From Linnemannia elongata (Eukaryota > Mortierellomycota > Mortierellomycetes > Mortierellales > Mortierellaceae): a stretch of DNA of 64,000 nt. The notes beneath the pieces are model-generated. The model had not been told where the DNA came from. It did not search any database and worked only from the letters and a program-made list of their open reading frames with translations. This document shows, piece after piece, positions 46,333-57,218 of this stretch (position 1 is its first letter; each line of letters opens with the position of its first letter). The translations under genes were made by a program, and so were the position numbers. The stretch covers positions 4,548,001 to 4,612,000 of the forward strand of contig JAXBDG010000001.1 in assembly GCA_036320915.1 (NCBI GenBank), in the 5' to 3' direction.

Positions 46333-48255
46333 TTATTGTTTCAGCATTCTCCTTATCTTGTAAACAGCAGATACGTTGCCACCAGCAGCGAGTCTAATGT
46401 ACCATTCCATAGCATTTTCGAGGCTCTTAGATACACCTCGTCCGATATCGTACCAAAGAGCTACACGCAATTGAGCAGACTCGTCTCCTTGCTCAGCAGC
46501 CTTGAGATACCATTGGAAGGCCTTGGATTCATCTTTCTGCACACCGTGTCCATTCGAGTACATCTCTGCCATATAGATCTGGGCATGCGCAACGCCTTGG
46601 TCAGCAGCATTGATGAACCACTCCTTGATTTTGAGTAGGTCTTTCGGTTCAAGAAGCCAATCAGCAACGTTTTTGGATCTGCTACGGTCATAAATCTCTC
46701 TTAGCATGGACTGAGACTTGGTATGCCCCTGGACGGCAGCCTTGATGAACCATCCCACAGCCTTGGATCGGTCATTGGGGAGACCGCAGAGGCCTAGCAT
46801 GAGAGCGCGACCGAGAGAGAGCTGGGCCTCTGCAAGGCCTTGATCGGCGGCCTTGGTGTACCACTTGACGGCTTGAGGACCATCTTCTGGAGTGCCTCGA
46901 CCAGCCATGAGTGCAGCAGTCACTCGCTCCTGGGCCTCGGCAAACCCTTGGTCGGCAGACTTGAAGTACCACTCGAAGGACCTAGAGTCAGATTGGGGAA
47001 CACCGTGGCCCTTCTCGTAAGTAGCGCCCATGTAGTGCTGCCTTTCCGCGTGCCCACTCTCGGCTGCCTTGATCGACCACTCCATCGCCTTGACGTTGTC
47101 CTTCGGAACGCCAGCACCGTTGGTGTACGCCTGCGAGACCTTTGCCTGTGCAGCAGGATAGCCTCGAAGAGCAGACTTGAGGAACCACTCGAAGGCCTTG
47201 GAATGGTCCTGAGGGACGTCATCATATTCTTGATCGTACAAGAGACCAATATTGAACTGGGCCCGAGGATGACCTTGCTCGGCTGCCTTACAGTACCAGT
47301 CCAAGGCGTCGTGGTAATCTTGGTGCACCTCTCGTCCTTTCTCGTATCGTTCTCCAAGAGCCACCTGAGCATGGGCGTTGCCTTGGTTGGCGTGGAGCAT
47401 TGTCTGCGTAAGGCTCATGTTAGCAGCAGCCTCATACTCTTGAGACCCATCGAGTCGCTTTTTGGCGTTGCTAGTCGCCTCTGAAAGCTGAATAACGATG
47501 GCGTTGCCGTTGTTTCTGTCTTGTGAACGACGTGCAGAGGCTTGGGGTCCTCGGATTAGGGATGCGTTTTCTGGGCTGTTGATATGGTTTTTGTTCTGTG
47601 TGGCTTTTGGCTCGGTACCACAGGGTGAGTTATGTGTGGCGCTTTCTTTGAGGGCCTGACGTGGCGTGTTGAGCAAAAGTTCCTGGAGGGCGACCTGCTG
47701 AGAGGCGATCGTATCTGCGGTCGCAGTGTCGGTGGCGGTGATCGGTTTCAGTTTATCACCCACAACTATATCCAAGACAACATCAGTTACGGCTTCAATC
47801 CTGCGGGGCTCAAGACTAATGGTTGTTCATGCAAAAAGCAAAGAATTTTTGTCAAAACCAGTCAATTTTCTTACCACAAGATCCAAAAAAATCAAACAAA
47901 AGCATTTTTGAAACTTCATTTTGCATGATATGCATAAGACAAGAGCATCTCGCTATGCTGTCAGAAATCAAAAATTGGAGGCCAGAGAGCCTTTCAAACA
48001 CACTTACACTTTGTGACCCTCTCCTCTCACAAAGGGGAGCATCTTGGTCTTATTCCTGACAAAGAGGGCCTCGTCAAAAACCTGCTGGATATGTTCCCAG
48101 AGAACAAAGTCCTTTTGAGTGTCGGGATCGGTGTAACAGTCAATATGAGTGATATTGAGAGAGTCGAGGGGTCCTGAAATAGTAGAATGTGGCTCGCTCT
48201 TGTGAACAGAGCGGAACCCTTAGACGTGCTCCTGAGTGTTGTCGGCTTGTTGCAT
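46333..48255 (-). pseudogene. Sel1-repeat gene G, interrupted by a nonsense codon
   Basis: Exons 48255-48008 (248 bp) and 47815-46333 (phase 2) would give 576 residues. Codon 12 is TAA (48222-48220) where the paralogs have CAG (VQGFR). Apart from this the frame is open: N-terminal domain (HIDCYTDPDTQKDFVLW), LEPRRIEAVTDVVLDIVV, linker of the D/E/F type, nine Sel1 repeats and YKIRRMLKQ end. The long second exon without stops shows the lesion is recent, or that the protein starts downstream (for example the Met in KTKMLPF) without the N-terminal domain, or that the stop is a sequencing error. Confidence 0.7.
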
Positions 48256-48683
48256 TTTTTTTGTACGCCTTTGTTCCTTGCTCTAAATGTGCGATGAGGA
48301 CTGCTGAAGGACAAAGTAATGGCGCTGAGTGGGTGAAAAGAGATGGAAGTGTGATTGTGAGAGTAAATGATAAAGAAAACTAAAGAAAGAGAAGTGAGAA
48401 GACGATGGGGGAGAAGCGCCGAAAAGTGGGCGAGGGTCATATTTTTTCTTTTCCTGGGATGACTCGTGATTGGTGGGTGACGTTGGTATGTTCCATATCC
48501 GCGTTATTTTTTAGGAAAATTAGAAGACATCAGCGTGTTAGTGTGATTGCATGTGCATATGAACAACGCGACAAAGACAAATGGTTATTTTCACTTTTTT
48601 GGTCTGTCCCCGGTCTTGAAAGTGAAAAGGCTACAATTTAGGCAATTGTTTAAGGGTACAGATACTTACTGTTTATTTCCCAA

Positions 48684-49500
48684 TCATTTCTTAAATTGCT
48701 GTACAGCCCAACCATTGTCTTTTTTAGCGAGCGTAAGGAACCATTCAATAGACATTTCGCGGCTCTGAGTGACACTAGTTCCGGATCCGTACCAAAGAGC
48801 TACACTTCTTTGTGCCTCTTCGTCTCCTTGCTCGGCAGCCTTGAGATACCATTCAAAGGCCTTGAAGTTGTCTGGCTCAACACCGCGCCCATCCGCGTAC
48901 ATGTATGCCATACAGCATTGAGCATGCATAACACCTTGGTCAGCAGCCTCGACAATCCATTCCTTGACCTTGGATTAGGTTCCCATAGCAAGGGCAAAAA
49001 TCAGAATCGGAATCGGACGTGCTGAGATCATAAATTTCTCTTAGCACGGACTGAGCCTCGGTGTACCCCTGGACGGCGGCCTTGATGTACCAGCCCACAG
49101 CCTTGGACGGGTCTTTTCGGAAGCCATGAACGCCTAACGCGACCTAGAGCGAACCGAGCCACTGCAAGACCTTGATCGGCAGCCTTGGTGTACCACTCGA
49201 TAACCCTGGGACCGTCCTCTGGAACGCCCCAACCATCGTCAAACGCACTAGCCACTCGGTCCTGGGCCTCAGCAAATCCTTGGTCAGTAGACTTGAGGTA
49301 CCATTTGAGGGACTCAAAGTCGGATTGGGCAACGCCGAGACCTTCTCGTAAGCAGCCCCTATATGAACTGTTTTCCGCATGTCCATTCTTGATTGCATTG
49401 ACGGACCATTCCGTTGCCTTGATGTTGTCTTTCGCCACAAACACCGCCGCTTCTTCGTCACAAGGGTGACATACAACGTGCTCAAGCAGTTCCCGCAGAA
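48684..49500 (-). pseudogene. Sel1-repeat pseudogene H, 5'-truncated
   Basis: Only the repeat half remains; no N-terminal exon is found upstream. Pieces in different frames read WYLKSTDQGFAEAQDRVASA, WYTKAADQGLAVARFALGRV and, in the last frame (48929-48684), HAQCCMAYMYADGRGVE and AFEWYLKAAEQGDEEAQRS. Frame changes occur near 49140 and 48990, and a TAA (tggattAggttc region, about 48974) interrupts the rest. The 3' part is closest to D. It closes the array on the right. Confidence 0.8.
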
Positions 49501-49697
49501 GGCATTTCCTCCCGAATCAACTCGCTGCACTGAGTTTGGGGTACAATAAAATCAGTTCGTTCCATGCTGAGCCGGTGTAAAATCATGTACAGGTCAGATA
49601 CAAAAGACTATTGAGTAGAAACTCTAAACTTTGATACAAGGTCATATAAGATCGAGGAAGTAACTTACCAGATTTAAGGTGGTTATAAACTATAGAA

Positions 49698-49799
49698 ACC
49701 CTGCAAGTCGAAAAAGGAAGTCGTTATGCATATATTTCATTTAATTGATTATTGTGATTTCTGCATTTCGATTCCGGCGATGATCCCATGTCGGTCCAT

Positions 49800-49842
<43 letters not shown>

Positions 49843-49975
49843 CGGAATCACGATTCGATTGAACATTTACGTTTAGAACGTTATATATGTACAGAGATAG
49901 AAAAGAGACGGGAAGTGGGGTATGGTATTATGATCAGGGTATTAATGTGATCATTTCACCCAAAAAAAACTGAGG
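49698..49975. repeat. Dispersed A-rich repeat, copy 1
   Basis: gaaaaaggaagtcgttatgc, cattt(a)attgattattg and ctgcatttcgattcc are followed by a run of about 41 A, gcggaatcacgattcgattg, and a second shared part ending tgatcatttca plus a short A-run. The same modules occur at 56632-56870 in a different order. No coding region is seen; it looks like a non-autonomous element. Confidence 0.5.
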
Positions 49976-50003
49976 ATATACCGTTACTGTATATTACAAT
50001 ACT

Positions 50004-50801
50004 CTACTTGGGATCCCTTCTCATGTAGGGCCAGAAGTAAGTCCCCCACTCCTTCTCGGATCCATCCTCCTGCTTCCACTTGATTCCCTGTGCGTAATCA
50101 TCCAATTTCAACTCCAGTCGTCCAACCTCCACAAACCCGGCCTTTGCATACGCCTGCGTCGCCCCCATGGAAGAACTGACCCAGCAATAGACTTGATCCT
50201 CGTCCACGATGTCCGTGACCCATTTCATCAAAGCAGATCCAACCCCTTGACCCTGATACGCAGGCGCAACATTCCACCCGTGGATGACCCGACATTGACA
50301 CCCAACAGGCATCAACAAATCACAGTAATGATTCATGGCCTGATTGGTTGTCGCTCCAAGTTCCTTGATAGTCAGTTTTTCCCCCTCGGGTGCCTGAATC
50401 GATGCAGGAGGTGGAGGCAACTTGACGGCAGAGGATGACTTGGGGAGGGCATCCCTGGCGGCAACACGGGCAGCTTCTTCTTCAGTGGTGGCATCAGGGT
50501 TCGGGTACCCTCGTTTGGCCAACATGATGAATCCAATCACCTCGCCTTCACCCTCGAGTCCCTTTCGAGCCACTCGAATGTCGACCCGGGGGTTGGTAAA
50601 GAGAGAGGGCAGATACTCTTTAGATCCTTCACGATGCCAATCCTTGCCCTTCCAAACGGCCTGCAACAAAGTGTGCGAATCATCCCAGAAGGCGTCGCCA
50701 GAGATATCGGCCATCGCATCCGCGTCTTCGACCGTCGCTGGGACGACCTTGAAAGGCGTCTTTGTCCGTGGGGTGGATTCTACTGTTGTTGGGATGGTCA
50801 T
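50004..50801 (-). CDS. GNAT-family N-acetyltransferase
   Basis: A single exon of 265 residues starting at the first ATG of the frame (50801). The open frame continues upstream but without ATG and with leader-like sequence. The GNAT fold is shown by the acetyl-CoA loop NVAPAYQGQGVGSALMKWV (R/Q-x-x-G-x-G/A type) at about residues 180-200, the preceding strand RVIHGW, and the following VYCWVSSSMGATQAYAKAGF with its Ala-rich helix and GF turn. The N-terminal half has an early strand/helix (VVPATVEDADAMADISGDAF). Fungal proteins of this layout are usually small-molecule acetyltransferases of unknown substrate. The gene stands alone between the array and unannotated sequence. Confidence 0.85.
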   Translation of the reverse strand: MTIPTTVESTPRTKTPFKVVPATVEDADAMADISGDAFWDDSHTLLQAVWKGKDWHREGSKEYLPSLFTNPRVDIRVARKGLEGEGEVIGFIMLAKRGYPNPDATTEEEAARVAARDALPKSSSAVKLPPPPASIQAPEGEKLTIKELGATTNQAMNHYCDLLMPVGCQCRVIHGWNVAPAYQGQGVGSALMKWVTDIVDEDQVYCWVSSSMGATQAYAKAGFVEVGRLELKLDDYAQGIKWKQEDGSEKEWGTYFWPYMRRDPK

Positions 50802-51234
50802 GTTATGTTCAAGAGATTGTGTGCGTCGCGCGGTCGAAGGTGGTGGTGTTGGTGGTGTTGGTATGACCAAAGGTAAGAAAGAGAGAAGGAAAAAGATTAG
50901 CAGCCCTCTTTTATGTAGATTTAATGTGGGAAAAAAGATGGTCACAGTCACAGAGGGATTAAATGCGAAAAAGAGACGCTCTCCCAATGGAGCCAATGGA
51001 CCGCTTTTCTCCTCAAGTGGACGGCTCACCACTTGCACTCGCAGCAAATTGTTTGGCTTTTTCGCTGACCCACCCGGGGCCTTGATCTATCCCGATCTGT
51101 TGTTTAGAGTACAGGTTGACTGGAGGAAAATAAAAAGAAATGCGTAAGCTCTATTTGTAATAATCATACGCAACCGGATAAAAAGCTCCCACTATTCCTA
51201 GGATAATTGTAGGGGTGTAAGTTGGTCTAGCTGG

Positions 51235-51235
<1 letters not shown>

Positions 51236-51271
<36 letters not shown>
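51236..51271. repeat. Homopolymer T-run
   Basis: About 36 consecutive T. Preceded by gttggtctagctggtc, which resembles a tRNA A-box, but no B-box follows, so a SINE call is not justified. Confidence 0.6.
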
Positions 51272-51272
<1 letters not shown>

Positions 51273-51372
51273 GGATGACAGGTGCGAGCTCCTACCTATT
51301 TGTCCTGAAAGGTCGTCTGTGGAATAACTTATTGGGCTATGTAGTCGTCTTGTAGCTCCTTATTTTCTGCAT

Positions 51373-51603
51373 GTGCTCTGGCTGCCGCTTCACGCGTGCC
51401 TTGGTGCCATCGAGGACGTCTATCTGGATCTCTGGGATGATATAGCGAATGTTGCTCTTGCCCATGAAGACTTTGACCTGTATCAGACGCTTGATGCTGC
51501 GACCAGGTCGGAGATGGAAAAAACTGTACTTTATGTCGGTGCGTGCTTGCGACTAGCAGTCATGGTGGGGTATGCGATGACCATTATAATGAATGTGCTG
51601 TAA
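51373..51603 (+). other. Orphan open frame, possible gene fragment
   Basis: A frame of 76 codons with balanced, protein-like composition (IEDVYLDLWDDIANVALAHE, DLYQTLDAATRSEMEK) ends at TAA. It opens with GTG/CTG rather than ATG and no upstream exon is evident. I do not recognise the family. It may be the 3' part of a decayed gene. Confidence 0.3.
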
Positions 51604-53176
51604 GAGGGAGAGAGGGGGCGAGTTGCAATGCAGGGTAGACACCGCTCCGAGGGCTTAACGAGCCTCTTGCGTCAAAAGCGTTTGGTACGGCTTTATGTGC
51701 ATCTGATGGTTATATTACTGCTCGTAGATCTGATCTTGGCATTTGGTTTTTGTAGAGCAAAGTGATTGTGCTTGCACTATTTTTCAAATGCTCATACTGG
51801 GATTCGCAGGATTAGCACACTATCAAAGAATGATATTGTCCACGCGGGGGCAGGGCCAGATGATCGAAGGTAGATAGACGTGGTCTTGACATGAAGTGCA
51901 AGTCCCGCAAGGACAGGACCGGACGACCAACGGTAGATAGTCATAATAGTTTTGGATGGTGGGGAAAGGTTGTACTGAAGTCGATGTTTATGAAGAAAAG
52001 TATCTTTTATTTACATGCAATATACACTTGCATTGCAGACGATAAAACGGCAAACAACAAGAGCAGTTTAACGGCTTCAAAAAGGCGATGGTAACGGACT
52101 GAAAGAGATGACAAAAAGAACAATGACAATCGATGGCACACGAACAAACACTGAAGCAATGACAAATGGGTAAAGCTTCGACAAGATGGAGGTGAGGACA
52201 AAGAGAGAGAACATTTGCAATGCAGCAGCCACGAACTGTCGAATGTGAGAACTCAAGCGTGTACGTGTACTGTACGTACCAAATTCACGTGACTCGATTT
52301 TTCAATTTCAATTAGCGTCTTTCCCAAATTTCAATTGGCGTCGTTCCCACCGTTCCGCCGTTGCCGCTTCCACCGTTGCTCACCTGTTGTGAAAAAATTC
52401 CACCGTTGCCCAAACGCCTTTGTTTATTATTTGTCGACATTGCGTTTCCAGAACTCCCACGCCTTTTTCCCATTCACAACGTTTTCAACCTCACACGCCC
52501 TTTTCCTCATTCCTCATTCGTTTGCCATCACTACTCACTTTCACTTTCACCCATTTCATCATCGCTCACCGTTGCCACAGCTCACACGCCTTATTCATTA
52601 GCCCTTGCCATCAACGTCCTTACGCTCTTTTCTATATCGCTATTCGCAGTCGCAATAAAGAAGTGTTGTATTTAACTGGTGAGTACCTTCTTCAATGCCT
52701 TGTTTGAGGTTAGCATTGGATGTCTGAGCCAGCTGAGTTTGGATTCATGAAGAGGTTATACTTCCCACGCTCTTCCCAAACAGATTGGAATGCCCCGCTA
52801 AACGGCTCGTCGGTCGGGAAGTGGAATGCCTTAAAGCGTTGAACGACTCTCATACTCGGTCAGCGTCTGCTTGGGCAGTGCTTGTCCCATCCCTCATTCA
52901 AATCCCTCATTCAATTCTGTATTTGTATCGATGAGGATGATACTCGTGGCGTTGTATTTGCAAACGAATTCTAGTGGCTGTTTGTAGAAGCTTCTGTATC
53001 CATCGGCGGAACGGCCTCAACCCGACAGCCCATCGATCGATCGCCCTTTATATTTTTAGAATACGTACTGCCGAAGTTGATACCTGGTACCTTCACATGT
53101 CTACATGTATTATAGAGAACAGTCACCCGGTCCCCGGCCCCGCTCCCATATTGTTTACCCTTTCGTAAAATCTCGG
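51604..53176. other. Intergenic upstream of the aquaglyceroporin
   Basis: No gene was recognised. Repeated ccaccgttgcc motifs occur at about 52348-52410 and CT-rich sequence to 52670. A TATA-like tttatattttt lies near 53047 and may belong to the aquaglyceroporin promoter. Confidence 0.4.
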
Positions 53177-53624
53177 ATGTCTTCTTCTTGCCATCCTTCC
53201 TCACCAATCCTGCCATTTCACCATCCTCAATCCATGTTGAGAGGTATTCGCACCATGTGGGCTGAAATCCGCTACAAGGTACGCCTACATTCCATCGAGC
53301 GTCGAGCCAGACTTTGACTGATGCAAAGAAAGACTATTGACCTCTCCCTTTGCGGTTGTATCCCGAATAACAGTTCAGAAAGCCCTTAGCCGAGTTCTTG
53401 GGAACGGCCATCATGATCACTTTTGGTTGCGGAGCTGTTGCCCAGCGGGTCTTCTCTGAAGACAACTCGTGGTTCACCGTGAGCCTTGCATGGGGTCTCG
53501 GATTGATCGCTGCCATCTACGTTGCCGGTGGTGTCTCGGTAAGTTATCTTTTGTTTACGAAGATCATCGGCGCAACACAGTTCTTATCGTGAGATGTGGA
53601 AGAAGCGAAAGCAAAGCAAAGCAA

Positions 53625-53658
<34 letters not shown>

Positions 53659-54298
53659 AGGGTGAGACTGTTACCGTCCATCTGACGACCTTCGTTACTG
53701 TTGTTGTTATGAATAGGGTGCCCACTTCAATCCTGCTGTCACCTTTACCTTGGCAATCTTCCGCAAATTCCCCTGGGCCGATGTGCCAATCTACTGGGTT
53801 GCTCAGCTTGCAGGTGCGTTTGTCGGTGCCCTCATTGTCTATGCTGGCAACCGCTCTGCTCTCCAGGCCGCCGATCGTACTACGACCGTGGGCATTTTCT
53901 TCACCGGGCTTCAGACCGCGGACGTTACCACCACGGACGCCTTCATTTTCGAGTTCATCGCCACGGCTCTTCTCTTAATTATCATTCTCGCCACCTCTGA
54001 TAAGGGCAACAATCCTGCTGGCAATCTTCAGCCTCTTATCATTGGTCTCTCCATTACCCTCATTGGCACCTCATACGGTTACCAGACGGGCTATGCCCTC
54101 AACCCTGCTCGTGACCTGGGTCCTCGTTTCTTCACTGCTCTCTTTGGATGGGGTTTTGGTGTCTTCTCTCGTCAGAACTGGTACTTCTGGGTCCCAATCG
54201 TCGCTCCTTTCCTCGGGGCTATTGCTGGTGCTGGCATCTACGACATTTTCATTCACTCTAGCGTTCCCAACCCCCACATCCTCGAAGACCCAAGTTGA
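53177..54298 (+). CDS. Aquaglyceroporin (MIP family)
   Basis: Exons 53177-53278, 53383-53538 and 53717-54298 (all phase 0) give 279 residues. The ATG at 53234 is in frame and would give 260; the exact start is unsure. The family signature is complete: PLAEFLGTAIMITFGCG in helix 1, first half-helix SGAHFNPAVTF (NPA), second half-helix GYALNPARDLGPR (NPARD). The Asp after the second NPA marks glycerol-conducting members. Six membrane segments can be placed. The last intron has an A-run and gcaaa repeats. Such channels move glycerol, water and other small solutes through the plasma membrane in osmotic adjustment (family knowledge). Confidence 0.92.
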
Positions 54299-54309
54299 AA
54301 CGAGAAGAC

Positions 54310-54560
54310 CGGACGATGTATGCATGAAATAACCCAGCTGCCTGCGTAACCTCCTGCGGCATGGGGTTTAACAGCTTTTCCAGATAAACCGGCATCGTCC
54401 TCGAAGATACCCACTCGACCGAACCCTTACCAGTGTCAATGGATAGTTGACGCGGACCAGATTGTTCATTAATCTCCTTGGTTACAAAAGGCCACACTGA
54501 GAAATTAGCAACGGGAATTGTCACTCCATAAAGCTCTCCAAAGGGGGAAGTAAAGAATTA
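54310..54560 (-). other. Orphan protein-like fragment behind the aquaglyceroporin
   Basis: On the minus strand a frame reads ELYGVTIPVANFSVWPFVTK, EINEQSGPRQLSIDTGKG and MPVYLEKLLNPMPQEVTQA. The composition looks like real protein rather than random sequence, but I do not recognise a family, and neither start nor splice partners are evident. It overlaps the likely 3'UTR of the channel gene. Confidence 0.3.
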
Positions 54561-55019
54561 AAGTACACAACAAAACAGATCAACCAATATGCGTTTAGGC
54601 CTTTATTTTATTTATTTTTTTGAATTGCTCATTAATCGTTGTTTCAATCAACCTCAGAATCCCTCTCAAACGTTTATTTTAGTTCTTTCCTTCACGCCCT
54701 ACAGCCTCATTGACATCAGAAATACCCAACGTGAGAATATGCAATTGAAAGTTGTGACACAGGGTTGATCAAACAAGATCGTCGAGATCGTCTTCTCTTT
54801 CATCTATTTTCCCCCATCCCATTTCCTTCTTCATTTTTATTTTCCTTCATTCCTCCCCCACCAAACCTTATGCTACCAAAAGGAGCAATACAAAAAGAAA
54901 AAAAAATAACACGCCAACTCCACCTGCAAAGGTCATCGACGCAACTCAACTGTTGATTCAGGATCAATTCGTCAGACAGATGGCGAAATACTCGGGATCT
55001 CGATCGAATCTGCCATCAA

Positions 55020-55600
55020 CATGTGCAAAAAGAACAAAGAGAACATTTCACTGTCAACGTGGACTGGCGAAACAAGATCCTCTGTAGGTCAAAGGAGGTT
55101 CTCGCTTGCCAATTCAAGACTGACCAATTGACAACACCCAAAGATGGCCAACGATTCATTCAAGCCAACGATTTTTTCAGGCGACGGATAGAGTGTAAGT
55201 CCATGTTCAAACTATCTGGCGGAATCAACGAGGGGAAGAAATCAGAGCCTATGTGCAACAAAAGAGGCCAGATCTCAAACGGAATCATGTGCAGGATCGG
55301 CTTGCATTTGCATGGGAGCACACTGACACGACAGTGGATGGCTAGAAACGAGTAATGCTCTCCGATGAGAGCATGATTAGTAGCGTCGGGCCCTTTAGCA
55401 GGACGTACAACTACGGCGATCATGAGCACAAGTTCTGTTGTCTAATCAGGCTCATCCAACTCCACAAGCGACAGGAGGGGAAAAGATGATCTGGGGTTGC
55501 ACAACTGTTTTCGGCCAAGAAGGGCATATGGACGAGTTTACCTTTGCAGTTTTTTCAAAAACTAACGCGCACCACGACAGTGGTAGCATGTTTTAATGTT
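55020..55600 (+). mobile_element. Tc1/mariner-like transposase relic
   Basis: Pieces in shifting frames read MLSDESMISSVGPFSRTYNY (the SDES motif around the second catalytic Asp) and MIWGCTTVFGQEGHMDEF (the usual M-x-WGC motif downstream). At least two frame breaks and stops separate them from the upstream part. No terminal repeats were identified. Dead copy. Confidence 0.6.
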
Positions 55601-55869
55601 TAAATATTATTGCATACCACATTTATATTATAAGTCTACAACCTTGGGGGTTTATTACAGCTCTCTCTGGCACTCACCACATCCTTTAATGTATATTTGT
55701 TTTTTGTTTTATATGTCATTTGCATCAACAGAATGCTTACAGCTTATGTAATCACTTTTGTGGTGTATTCCTTTTTGAGCTGGTTACCTTTTCTTCCATA
55801 ACAAATCTGCAACAGTTGAACCCCCGATCACAGCAGTTTAGATAAATAGGCAATCAACATCAAAATACA

Positions 55870-56112
55870 TTCTCATCTCTTCCTTCCACTCCTTATAAAG
55901 TTGCACAATGGGTCGTCTCTTGATTCTTGAGTGCAGCCCCCTGTTCTTACAAGCTCCTTCATCTTGGCCAAAAGTTTTTTGTACAGGTTTTTTATGAACT
56001 TGACGGATATAGATGCCCAGATGTCCTCAAAGCGATTAAACATAGAGTTTGTCAAAGGCCAAATCGAATCGAATATGGGCCTCAGTCGTACTCGATTGGA
56101 ATTATTTTTTGA
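55870..56112 (-). mobile_element. Tc1-like transposase C-terminal relic
   Basis: On the minus strand FEDIWASISVKFIKNLYKKL and MKELVRTGGCTQ resemble the C-terminal end of Tc1-type transposases (W-x-x-I-x-x-x-FI-x-x-LY-x-x-M-x-x-R-x-x-x-x-x-x-x-GG-x-T). The region is flanked by attcgattcga motifs. Orientation opposite to the fragment at 55020, so it is a separate or inverted insertion. Confidence 0.45.
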
Positions 56113-56209
56113 CGAACGTTGATTGCATTCGATTCGACATCCAATCGATTCGATCGTCTGGCATCATTTCTTACCGTAAATAACCTTGCATTGTATTATA
56201 TTTCTTATG

Positions 56210-56640
56210 AATGGTACGTTTCAACTATTGTTTTTGAGACTGAAATACTCATACCAAGAGTCCAGAAGCATTTGCTCCTGGATCCTGTCGGGACCAAGAC
56301 GATTTCCTGTAAAGGGCAAGTGAGAACGAGCTTTCAGAAGCATCGTCCCAGCGAGGCTGACGTTGCTGGAATAGCGAAATAATCTCTCGCCATTTTGTCA
56401 ACTGGGAGAAATACCGGCAGTTCTCCTTCCAGTAACCCAATGGCGTCGCCATAACTGTTCCGCTGGACACAAACTCCTCTAACTGGACTCCCTTTGGTCC
56501 CTTTGTCAATCCAAGAAGAGCGATTTCCATGTCGTTGTCGCCGGTATCCGAAGGCGGCTCGGTAATATCCATGCTTGTATTGGCCAAATATTGATCCCTC
56601 CACAGCGTCCAAACGGCTTTCTTGGCATTATCGTAAGTTG
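56210..56640 (-). mobile_element. hAT-family transposase C-terminal relic
   Basis: Minus-strand pieces in three frames read PLGYWKENCRYFSQLTK, MARDYFAIPATSASLGRCF and HLPFTGNRLGPDRIQEQML. This is the hAT dimerisation region (W...FP.L..MARDYLAIPATS...ERVFS..... RN.L....). Frame breaks near 56390 and 56340 show it is dead. Confidence 0.7.
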
Positions 56641-56870
56641 AAAAAGGAAGTCATCATACATGTAATTCATTTAATTAATCATTGCGATTCCTGCATTTCA
56701 ATTCCTGATTCTAGTATCGGTGCATGTCAAAAAAAAACCCCCAGTTGGTAATGAATGAGATTATGAATAAAGATAATGAAAGACAGGAGTCTAGGGGTCG
56801 GTCGGAACATTGTGAATGATCATTTCAAAAAAAAAAAAAAAAGCCGGATTCACGATTCGACTGATCAATT
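56632..56870. repeat. Dispersed A-rich repeat, copy 2
   Basis: Shares gaaaaaggaagtc, atttaatt-attg-gatt-ctgcatttc-attcc, then tgatcatttca, an A-run and gccggattcacgattcgac with the copy at 49698-49975, but the A-run and the ggattcacgattcga module are placed at the end here and in the middle there. Confidence 0.5.
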
Positions 56871-56897
56871 TTGTGGAGCACTTTATTTCATAGGATT

Positions 56898-57218
56898 TCA
56901 AGCTTGCTTTGTAAATACAACACCTCTAATAGTCACAATCGAGTTGGTCTTGAGTGCCTCAGCCAGCGCCGTAGCTCCGTCGACTCCGATCGAGATGTTG
57001 AGCAAGTTCAAAGTGGTCAGGGTCGAGTTGGTCTTGAGTGCCTCAGCCAGTGCCTTGGCTCCATTGACTCCGATTTTGTTAGACTCCACGTTTAAAGTGG
57101 CAATTGAAACGTGCTTCAACAATTGTGATATAGAGGGGCACGTTCTGAAGGTTGGCACGATCTGAAGGTTGGCTCTTGTAGGGACTTCTGCAGATCTCGT
57201 CGACTTAGTATAGGACAT
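56898..57218 (-). pseudogene. Leucine-rich-repeat (RNI/NLRC3-like) fragment
   Basis: A minus-strand frame of 106 codons contains two clear RNI-type LRR units (NKIGVNGAKALAEALKTNST, LTTLNLLNISIGVDGATALA, EALKTNS). Full proteins of this kind carry ten or more such units, so this is a remnant. The upstream part contains a short duplicated stretch (ctgaaggttggc twice) and no recognisable domain. Confidence 0.6.

Noticed and set aside
50802..51047. Extended N-terminus of the GNAT protein with a hydrophobic stretch
   Set aside because: No ATG upstream of 50801 in that frame; the sequence resembles a leader and GNAT proteins do not need a membrane anchor.
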